The translations under genes were made by a program, and so were the position numbers. Shown piece after piece: positions 54,301-64,000 of a DNA stretch of 64,000 bases (positions are counted from its first letter, which is position 1; each line of letters opens with the position of its first letter). The notes beneath the pieces are model-generated. The model was not told where the DNA came from and did not search any database. It worked only from the letters and a program-made list of their open reading frames with translations. The stretch is from Schistocephalus solidus (Eukaryota > Platyhelminthes > Cestoda > Diphyllobothriidea > Diphyllobothriidae), in contig WEDG01011723.1 of NCBI GenBank assembly GCA_017591395.1, positions 48,622 to 112,621 of the forward strand. The letters are read 5' to 3'.

Positions 54301-57300
54301 GGGAGGTTGATGAGTTATGACCATGTTAGGAGAAAGTATAACAAAATTTAAAGCAACAGGTGGCCCGGCAAGAAGGCGGTGCAAATTTGTCTACTCAGTC
54401 TTGCGCGTGGGTTCATTTAAGGCATACAAAGGAGATATATGTCGAGGATCCACTGTATGGGGTTGGCTTTGCCTCCAAACCACTGATAATAACATGCTAT
54501 CTGCTCGGCCTACCGTGTCGCCATTTAACACGAACCCTCACCCCTCATGTCTTTAGTCCGAAAGTTCTGGTCGTAGTGACGCACACATAAGAGCAATATC
54601 ATGACCGAAGTCAGATGAATACGTGTCTTTAAATAAGCAGGAATACGATCTGTGAAAACACGAATCGAACCAATCATTTAGATAAAATACAGTTTTATAG
54701 AAAGATATGTTTGTTAGAACGGAAGGTGGCTGGGTGCTGGAAATCTTCAACGGCGTGGCCGAGAAGACCAGTATGAGTGACATCTCGCTGGATAAAAGTA
54801 TAGATAAACCGATATAAGTAATTAAAGCCACAGAATCATTGAATCATTTATAGGCCTCTGAAACTCTGGCATAATACAACAGCCTGTTCTAGAGCTAGGG
54901 CGATTTTTTGTGGGAAGTCCCGAGGTAAACGGGGCAACGACAAAGAAAAACGGACTACTATGCCTACGGCCTAGAAAACCAGTGAAGATTGACTACGAAA
55001 CCTGCGAGCTTAATCGAGTAAGGAAGTACGTAAAATTCAGTAAACTGGAAATCGTGTTCCCGCAACATAGAATAGAAGGACTGGAGTTTGTATGTCCTAG
55101 TTCTACTTAAAAATGCAAACCTTAAACCGGTAGACGTCCGCACAACAAGATGGAATTGTAAAGAAGTTCGCACGAGGATAAGATTATATTCTCCTTACTT
55201 AAACAGTCTTTAGAAATTAAGATTGCGGCGCTGCTCTAATCGCAGGACTGTACCTCTTGAGGTGGAATAAAACAAAGGGGTACACCTCAAAATTGGTCAA
55301 CGAACCAAGAGAAGCTGTTGGGTATTGCGTCAGCTAAGGTGAGGGGGATCCGTTTTTGATTTTTGAGTTTCACTGGTTTTTGTTCCAAACTGTCAATTTA
55401 CAGGCCTTTAGAATCCTCGAGCTTCACAACGATAAGTCTGTTAGAGACTTGGCGGTTTGGACGGTGGACGTGACTTACTTTTTTAAGTACAGATCGTTTG
55501 TTTTGCGTTTGCCGATAAATATATTTAGCTACGTATTTTAAGCCACCAATTACGCCATTGGACCCAACCTTTTGGTGGTCTGTGCCTCAAAACCAAGTAG
55601 TAAGGGTGAGGAAAGCTATACAAAAGAAAGGGTCATATGTCCTGTTATTTTTTCTCGTACGGAGCTGCTATTATCGTGCGAAAATATATGTATGAAAGTG
55701 GAGCTAATTAACTTCGTGAGCATCATGAGGGTTCAGTATCTTGCAAAGCGCTGAAAACCGGTAGGCTAGTAAAAGCTACATCACCACGAGCATGCCACAG
55801 TTTTGCGTCATATTGTATTGGCCTACTAAATAAGCCACACACTCATGGGATCTACGAATTCACAAGACCGTTCGTCATCTACTTCTGAACTGTGAAGTCT
55901 TTTGAAGCTGTTGAGTAAATGATTCGTTTAGAGAATTTTATCTTCACATTGTCTCACAAGCACACAGATCACAGACCATTTGTCTGTGGAATGCAATTGA
56001 GTGGTTCCTGTATGATAGAAACGGCGTGCATTTTCTCCTACTGGTGTTCCGCAACACAGGCGCGGAGGCAAACTTTGAATGCAGAAGTCTTCGAAGTTAC
56101 CACCCAGGTAATTTTGTCACTGATGTATCCAACAGGATTGGAACATCATGCGTGATTGCAACTAATGACCCGTCAGAGAAAATATTATTACGGTGGTCAC
56201 ATTTCCGTAGAAATCATATCCAGATGCAGTAAATCTTTCGAAATTCATACAACTTGCCAGTTTCTTTGAATGCTAGACAATAAAATGAACCCTGCTAAGC
56301 GGTGACAAACGTACGCTCTGAAACATCACCAAATATACAGAAAGAAGTATAAAAATGATGACAACGTATCTCGTGCTCCCATAAAACCAGAGGATGAATC
56401 CAACATCATATCGAAAGCGTCGTGGGTAGGTGATAATCGGCCAATTTTGGCTTCGCGCATCCTTCGGCTTCGACGTCTCATTGTCTTCCTGGAGTTAGTA
56501 GAGCCTTGGTCTGCGAAATCGCGGGGTTTTGATTGAGATACTTGCTATTTGTGGTCTAGGCGTAAGGCTAACCTTCATAACGGTGTCTCATATCTATCAT
56601 ACGAATCGTTCGACAAGATGAACCAAGCAGCATTTACACTGCCTTCTGCATTATGAGGTTCCAGACAGTAGAGGAAATACAACAGCAAGACTACGACTAT
56701 TGCATATCAATGAGCTATACTGTGGTCAAGACATCTGTACTACCTGACTAGTGTACGCACAAGTACCTAATCCTACCCTTCTTTCAATGCATATCCGAAG
56801 TTCATTCAAATTCCCATTCATTCACATTGATATAAGAAAATCGTTGGCTTAAACTTCATGACAATACTGGCGATAAACCCCTAAGCAATTGAGAGGCTTC
56901 CTTCTCTCTTTTTTCTGTTATTAAATGACGAAAAATAATTTCGCTTACTGAAGCCAGCATCCGCACCGCATGACAGTAGATCTGCTGCAACAGAGGGCTT
57001 ATTTTTGATCCAGAAAACAAATAGGAATTGTGGTTTTTAAGGAATTATGCGAAATTCCGGTTCACCGAGTGCGATTGCAGATTTCGGGCAGACTATTATC
57101 GAATACAAAGAGAATTGCTCAGGAGTGAACTTTAGTCCATTAACTTCCGGTTCGCGGGTCTACGTACCATTCAGAAAGCGCTCAAGATTCATCCTCACTT
57201 ACGTGTAACCACATGCCTGTCGCTTGACACTTCATAAGAGACCAAAAGAGAGTTCATCGTGCACATGAACTCTGCACAAGTCGTGCTTAGACCTTATAAG

Positions 57301-59265
57301 AATCGACGATCGAACTGTTGCTTGGGTTTAATTGCACTGGGGGTTGCTTATGAGGCTAGAAATTCCAATGACAGTGAGACTGTTCATTCAATCTGTCACT
57401 CTTTCAATAGCTTCTGCAGGAGCGGAATATGGTAAGATTCCTCCTGTGCAGAAACTTTTGGTGCAGCAAATGCCGATTGCGGCCTCGTGATCGGCCGCGT
57501 CCCGCGTGGGTTAAACTCCGTGAAAATAATTCCCTGGGTTCCCGACCTTCTATCCACGCAAGGGTCCACGAAATTAATCTCAAAAGTTCTATAAGGGTTT
57601 TACAGGCTAAACGCTTATTCATATCATACGTTAAGCAGCATTAACTTTTCTGCAAGTCAACGTCTCAATCAGTTTCGTTCCTTGTAAAATGATAGGAAAA
57701 AAATATAACCTTCAAACAATCAAAGTCGTTTTTCGGATACGTTAAAGAATAAAGACCATGGGACCGCTGAATCTAATCCGCCGTTTTTATGTACGCTTGA
57801 ATATGTTTAAGATCTTTATGTACCACTTAGTAATTGGCTTATAAACAAATTACTAAGTGGGTAAAATGGTAAAGAGCGAAAAAGCTGGAGACTTGTTCAA
57901 AAAACATGATTGAAAACAAATCTTAAGAATTTTCAATGACAAAGATATGAGGGAACGGATAAGATAAAGAACACATCTGTAAATCGTCTACAGCTGTACT
58001 CCTACCGGAGTACTCTGACCGCAGAATTATCAGCGGAATATGACGCCATTTTATAGAGGCTCAAGCATGGCTAAAGGTAGAAAAATTAGTAAACGAGCAG
58101 AGTGACATAACTATCAGTTGAATGAACGAAAGGATAAAAGCAGAACCGAGTGTATATAATTTTTACAAGAAACAAGTCGGTCCGAACAACTTCATTCTTG
58201 CAAGCTCAGACAAGTAAGATAAAAAACGAGCAGAAGACGAACCTTTTAGTACACTTTCCTGCCTCATACCATAAAATCCAGAAGTGAAAACGGACACTAA
58301 AATTTACAAAAGAACGCAACTCGCAAGCGTACACGCCCGACCTTGAATGGATGACCCATAGTTGTCAGGGTTCGGAGCACACGTTAGGGGAATCGCAGTG
58401 TTTCTGTATATTGTAATGCCTTACTGTGCTTAGATGTGTATGTATAAATTCAGACTTAAAATTCAAGAAATGTCGGGACAGATGATTTTTGGGCCAAGAA
58501 AAATTCACAATATTTGTAATGACTTCCTTAACAAGTGACAGTGATTGGGACGACGACTGAAACTGAAAAGGTTAACCAGATATAATTATTTGATTAATTT
58601 TTACAAATGGATTAAGGCAGTGTATTCATTGCCCTTCGCTTATGGATCGCGAACTTCAGAATTTTTCTTATGGTCAAGTTTTTACCGAAGAATTGGAAGA
58701 AAATGAAACTCTCTCATTTAAAAGCTTGTTGGTATTTGTTCAATCTACATGTTTGTATCTTTCTTGTTCATATGAACCTTAATGTAGGCTTGCTTTACTG
58801 TTCTAAAAAAATACACAGCTCAACTTTGACCTACATGTGGGACGTCTCCTGTTTTCGGTGCTGCATGTTACCAGTACTCTCTTTATTATACTGATCTGTC
58901 TTAATTATTTGCAGGCAATTGCAACGACCGGTCTTCCTTGCTCGATTGAAATTCCTCAGACGTCATCTCAATTGTGCCTCTGAATTCTCATCGTTCTTGG
59001 TGCATAGCTTTCTGGATCTAGTGCAGAGCTCATTACAATTCTCAACAACACTATCTAAGAAGGCTACTCTTTCGTTAGTCTGAATTCTAACAATCCTATG
59101 TCATATTTTACCGTCCTTTTGCTGTTTGTAGTTTAGACACACAATTCCCCACTTAGAATTAGTTTTTTTTTGTACATGTTAGTTCTTATCTGTTTCGACC
59201 CTTGTCTACACTAAAAAATTGGTAACCCATATTTTCTATCATTACGCACCATATCACTTACTAAG
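54301..59265. other. AT-rich unassigned DNA
   Basis: Only short motif-free ORFs (60-92 codons). I see no domain, tRNA or repeat family shared with the rest of the window. Confidence 0.35.
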
Positions 59266-59894
59266 ATGGACACTGAGACTAACACAGACTCTCTTGACGT
59301 TAATACCCTCTCTTTCAAGTTGCCTCCATTTACGCCGAGCAATCCCCGCGTATGATTTAGGCAGATCGAGGCAGTTTTCTCGACACGCCGTATCACCAGT
59401 GAACACAGGCGTTATTCATACGTAGTGCAATCAATTCCCTTCGATGTTGCCGTTGACGTTGAGGACCTCCTAGATCCGATCCTTGCTGAGGAACCTTACA
59501 CCCGGTTGAAGGACGCTGTAATTCATCGTATGGCCAGGTTGGCCGACCGAATGCTCCGTGAGCTTTTCACGCAGGTCGAACTCGGCGATCAAACGCCTTC
59601 TCAACTTATGCGACGCATGCATTATTTGCTTGCTGTTCGTCATATGGATGATGCAATTTTCCAAGAGATCTGACTTGATAAGCTTCCCCTGCCCATTCAG
59701 CAGGTATTGGCTATGCTCGACACGAGCACCTTATTAACAAAACTAGCCACTCATGCAGACCGAATAATCGAATGCTACCCTAGCGTTGCCACATTTTCTA
59801 GTCTTCAATAGACTTTGGTGCCCATTTCAAGATCCGATAATGTTTGCCTTTCTGCGCATGAAGGCACTCTTAAGCCAGAAGATAACACTCCCTA
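59266..59894 (+). mobile_element. LTR-retrotransposon gag relic
   Basis: A frame starting at the ATG at 59266 reads FKLPPFTPSNPRV, a stop, then FRQIEAVFSTRRITSE, VEDLLDPILAEEPYTRLKDA, VELGDQTPSQLMRRMHYLL, another stop, then LDKLPLPIQQVLAMLDTSTL and LATHADRI. Order and spacing match the capsid-like gag domain of Ty3/gypsy-type elements: F-PP-F, W-F-Q-E-F with the W lost, P-Y-LK, LGD-PS-L-R-M, L-LP. Two in-frame stops lie where the family usually has tryptophan, so it is dead. No LTRs, protease or RT are visible. The CR1-like element to the right breaks into it. Confidence 0.75.
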
Positions 59895-62490
59895 TATTTT
59901 ATTTTATTTATTTAATGCCAGTTTACAGGCAAGGTCAACAAATATATATACAGTAGAGGGTCAAGCTGACAGTGAAATAAACTCCTGATCATTGTTTCAG
60001 GAGTTTTCAGGAGACAAAACTGCAGCTTATTAAGAAATTTAAGTTCTGGACAGGGACGCGTTAACACAGGTGCCCGGTGAAGAACCTCTCCATTCAGTGT
60101 TACGGATCCGGTATTCTGCACCAGCAGGAATGTCGGCGAGCGGCTGTTCGCTGTCGACTGAGAAATAAGCCGATTGAGGTCTGCAGAGCCAGTAACTTTT
60201 CCCCTCAGCATGAAGGCCGGCACAGTATTCAGAGTCCGTGAACGCCATCAGAACCGAAGAGAGCTTCAACAGAGTCAGCACCCAAAAGTTTTGGAAGGTG
60301 TCCTGAATGTAGAAAACTAGTGACAGTTCGCGTAAACAAGGGATAGCTTTGCTGAATTTTGATACTTCTAGGTAGCTTTTTCCAGATTGCTATAGCGTTT
60401 ACCGAAAAAAACTGTCGGTATCTAACTGTGCGTGCCAAAGGAAGAAATAAAAATACATCTCGATGACTGGTGCTCCGAGAGTGGTCGAGGTGCCTCAGAG
60501 ATGTAAGGGGGTTAAATGTACGGCTGTTTAGTAGTTTAAACAGTAAAAATAGTCTCTTCTGTAATCTACGAAGCCATAGCGGGTCAAGGCTTGTAAGCTC
60601 ACAGCGTTGTTGGTAGGACAGGTTTCGGTGATCTGAATAGAAAACTCTTTTTGTAAAGAAGTGCTGGACTGATTCTATCTTCTTTCGTTCACTAGCGTGC
60701 AGAAGACTAAATAGAAACGAGCAGTATTCCAGACTAGGCCTGACATACATTTTATAGAGGCTGATTCTAATGTTGACGGTTTTAAAATTTCTGAGAATAA
60801 ACCCAGTAGTTTGGCGTGCTTTCGAGACAATCAGGGTGCAGTGCTCTGACAGATTAAGACTACTAGAGTATGATATGCCCAGATCCTTTATAACTCCGGG
60901 CACGTTTAGATCGTGACCGTCTATGCTTAGGTGGGGCTGATGGTTGTCGCCAATAACCATAACGGAGCACTTTTGCCAAGAAATTGAGAGGCGCCATGTG
61001 CGACACCACTGAGCGAAGACCTGAAGATCCGTTTTTAAGAGCTCAAGCACGATGTTGCGATCAATCGGTTTATATTGATAGGCAACTTTTAAATCGTCAG
61101 CGTACAGAAAGGGCCTACCATACTGAAAACAATCAGGAAAATCGTTGACAAAGAGGCAAAATAGAAGCGGGCCGAGCACGCTGTCCTGAATAACTCCGCT
61201 CCTCACATGCGTGGGGTTGGAGAAAACATCAGAAATTTTAACCCGTTGTGCGCGAGCATTCAAATAGGAAAATATTAAGTTCAGAAGCTTGTTACCTATG
61301 CCGAAGAGGCAAGTTTCAGCAGTAGGAGATCATGGTCAACACGATCAAAGGCCATAGTAGAATCGAAGTAAACGGTGTAAATTGCAAAACCGCTGTCTCT
61401 AGATTGTAGCACATGATCGAAGAAAGAGAGCTGGCAAGTGTCACAAAACCTTTTTTTCGAGAAAACTATGCTGAGCCGGATTAAGTAGGTTATTCTCTCT
61501 TAGGTGACACATCATCTTGTCTTTGATCAAGGGCTCGAAGATCTTCGAGACTGCTGGTAGTGTATTTATTGGCCTGAAGTCGTCAAATGACGTAGGTTGG
61601 CCGTGTTTCGGAATAGGCAGTATGTGCGATTCCTTCCATAAAATAGAGAAAGTTTCACTTTCAAGAGCAAGATTAAATATCTTATACAGAAGGGACGAAA
61701 AAAATATCGTTTGCATCCGCCTTTAAAACGCTGACCGGGACGCCATCTGGTCCTGGACTGTATGATTGACGAAAACGCCGAATGGCTACGGTCACGTCCC
61801 AGAGGGTAAAAGTTATGGTTTCGAGGACGTTACCTGTTCAAACCCGGATGTAAGGAAAGGGGGCAACAGTATGTTCACTAAAAGTTCTAGACAAGAAAGC
61901 ATTGAAGCTATCAGCTGTCAACTTAGCGTCAGCTATTGGGTTTCCTAATGCGTCTCGAAGTACGGGGTGCTGCGTTTTTCTCTGCGTTTTTACTGTGCGC
62001 GAAAAGAGCTTCGCAACATTTAACGAAGGGTTTTTGGCAAAGGTAACCTCATCGGCTTATCGTTTTTCGTCAGACAGCCTCTTAGCCTCTTCAAAGATTC
62101 GCTGGATCAAGGGCAGGACGGAGGTGTCGTTTTGTAGATGAAAACGACGGGAGAGTCTACGCTGTCTACGGCGGAATGATAAAGGGAGGTATACTTCATC
62201 CTTGACATCAATTATTTTCTTACGGGGAACAAAACGAGAAATGAGTGGACCTAGAACTTTGTAAAAAGTGTCAGTACAAACATTCACATCCGAACATACA
62301 AAGAAGTTAGTCCAGTCGTGGGAATGTAGGTGTGTTAGCAATTCCCTCATATTTTGCTGATCTGAAATCACGGAAAAAGCTTTATTTTTTAAAAAACGTT
62401 TCAGCAGCCTGTAGTTCTAGTGTAGAAAGAACTATTGTATGATCAGAATTCCCAAGTGGATCTTAAGGTGACACTGACGATGTCTCGGAG
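59895..62490 (-). mobile_element. CR1-like non-LTR retrotransposon, 5'-truncated
   Basis: Minus-strand order: end of the endonuclease with DPLGNSDHTIV at about 62457-62425; connector at 62371-62057; YSPGPDGVPVSVLKAD at about 61765-61720; RT at 61716-61441 with SHILPIPKHGQPTSFDDFRP; a frame change, then 61263-60229 with SVLGPLLFCLFVNDFPDC, catalytic LYADDLKVAY at about 61105-61080 and LEYCSFLFSLLHASERKKIE. The ORF ends at 60229. The 3' UTR ends in TGGCATTAAATAAATAAAAT at about 59918-59895, a short A-rich microsatellite as is usual for this group. At least three frameshifts or stops; only the C-terminal edge of the endonuclease is present. Confidence 0.88.
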
Positions 62491-64000
62491 TCATATTTAT
62501 TTAGAAATTAGAATTTAGAATTTAGAATTTATATTTGGTTAGCACCGGGAAGGTACTGTCTCCAGCAAACATTAGTAACGAAATAAAGTTATGACAATGT
62601 GTGCAGATAAAATGTACAAATTCATAAATTGCCTGCTATGTCAACAGTTAGCAATGTTTTAAAATTAATGGTGAACTAGAAAAATAGGCAGTGAAAAACT
62701 CCTACCATGAAAATGGAGGCAGAGTTCAATAGGCCTTCATTTTCGAATAGAAGGTAGGAGAAAAAACTGCTTAGGAAAAAATAGTCAGGTGGTAGAAAAG
62801 GGTAATACTGCAGTAGCATTTCAGAATGAGATAATGAAACGTCGAGGTGATTCGTTCTTGATCACTTAGGCGTATGAAACAGAATCTCACGAAAATGCGT
62901 CAATGAACTTAAGTCCTCAGCATCATAGGATCCAGAATTGAATTCTGATGATGGTTAGTATCCAAAGAAACCGCAGCATTTAAGACGGTGGACCACCGAA
63001 TTGGTACGTCCGAATGACGTCATCGTTTGGAGGACGGGTGATATAAGGAGACATTATAGTTCATTGGCGTCTCTGCCGCATTTGTAAGGCGCCTGCAAAG
63101 GTCCCTCGACGCCGCCGATAAGAGGGTTCAAAGGCACGTGCCTAAATTACCCTTCTATGATGAGTTGATTTCCTTTCATATTGCTTAACTGTCTATTTTT
63201 AGAATGCCACCCAGGACTAGCCACCTCCACTCCAAACCCCCATCTTGACAACCCGGCTTAACCCTGATTGAACGTATTCCACAACCCCATATTGTTTATA
63301 TTAAGTAGACTTATATCCATTATTATACATATATTATTATGGACGTTTTATAATAAACATTTTTTACATTTCCATAAACTATGTGTTTACATTTTGTACA
63401 ACGCGTTGAGAAAATGGGAAAATGTGACTGTAGTGGCTTATACGCGAGCTAAATAGGATGGGAAGTAATGGTTACGTTGTTGGCGGTCATGGTAAAGGAA
63501 TAATAATGGGCGTTCCGTATGTATTCGTTTTAACTGAGGGGTTAAGTAGGAAGTATCCGACCCTTTTTCGTCTATTTCGACAAATATAGATATTTCAATA
63601 TTGGGCATATGTCGGAAAAGCGGACAAAGTCGATATGCGGTGGACATATGTAACTCGACATGTGGATATCCGGGCGATATACGTCTGATATGAATTGCTC
63701 TTAGGGCAGCTTAGATCAGCTCACCACTGGCGTGAATTTGGAAGCAATTGAACGCTGAAGCTTGTATTTCTTGTAGGGATAATGTCCAGGACGTGGAAAA
63801 ATCCTCAGTGATGGAATATTTGGATAGCCGCAGCGATTGCGAGAAAACATTTCCCAAATTTAGACACTGGACCATCCAATCAAGAGTTATTCCAAATCAA
63901 CGTGTCTTCTACACTAAGGTAGAGACTAAAACTTCGTAAACTCAAAGGAGCTGAAATTCGAAAGCAATTTCAAACGAAGCACTTGACCCCTGTCTCAAAC
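62491..64000. other. AT-rich unassigned DNA
   Basis: It begins with a short TTAGAATT tandem repeat (about 62499-62530) at the 5' boundary of the CR1-like element. Beyond it no gene is recognised. A CTGATGA-GAAAC pair near 62945 was considered as a ribozyme and rejected. Confidence 0.4.

Noticed and set aside
62940..62985. Hammerhead from CTGATGA and GAAAC near 62945-62975
   Set aside because: Helix II is only two pairs, no UH cleavage site follows in the right place and helix I does not pair.

Overview
The window looks like nuclear DNA from a flatworm, most probably a diphyllobothriid-type tapeworm. Coding exons are short and sparse, introns are very large, there is no operon structure, and most recognisable sequence is mobile. 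Elements present are RTE-, CR1- and Penelope-like retroelements, an LTR-retrotransposon gag relic, tRNA-headed SINE-like units, a dispersed ~376-bp repeat and long TA microsatellites. The species call is inference; no rRNA or mitochondrial marker is present.

One host gene can be supported. Three minus-strand exons (20434-20617, 7045-7210, 1783-2014) join in phase into part of an F-BAR domain resembling srGAP (SLIT-ROBO Rho GTPase-activating protein). The two introns are about 13.2 kb and 5.0 kb. A possible first exon lies at 52034-52160. Downstream exons (rest of F-BAR, RhoGAP, SH3) would lie to the left, outside the window. Most other features sit inside or upstream of this gene's introns.

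Layout. 1-9 kb: two srGAP exons, an inverted-repeat element, two Penelope-like fragments and a tRNA-headed unit. 9-20 kb: mostly unrecognised, with a minus-strand ~377-bp repeat dimer, a local duplication and degenerate SINEs. 20-29 kb: the first supported F-BAR exon, then an RTE-type LINE flanked by ~376-bp repeats. 29.5-31.4 kb: a cluster of tRNA-headed units in both orientations. 31.7-37 kb: a foldback element, a 420-bp GGA tract and partners of repeats found near the left end. 39-45 kb: two related LINE RT fragments in opposite orientations, the second interrupted by a foldback insertion. 47.7-50.3 kb: more tRNA-headed units and a ~237-bp tandem array. 50.3-59 kb: little recognised. 59-62.5 kb: a CR1-like LINE whose 3' end lies in an LTR gag relic.

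Most interesting result: two repeat families carry what read as hammerhead self-cleaving ribozymes, and a third carries a weaker hammerhead-like core. (1) The 237-bp array at 49139-50262 has CUGAUGA, a 4-bp helix II, GAAAC and GUC, with a paired helix I, in successive units. (2) The tRNA-headed units have Pol III box A and box B, then a hammerhead fold, and recur head-to-tail at 307 bp. This resembles the Schistosoma Sm-alpha family and metazoan retrozymes. (3) A foldback family (44508-44667, 22201-22293, 31691-31972) has CUGAAGA...GAAACGUC, like motifs reported in Penelope-like elements. All of this was read by eye; covariance-model searches and cleavage assays have not been run.
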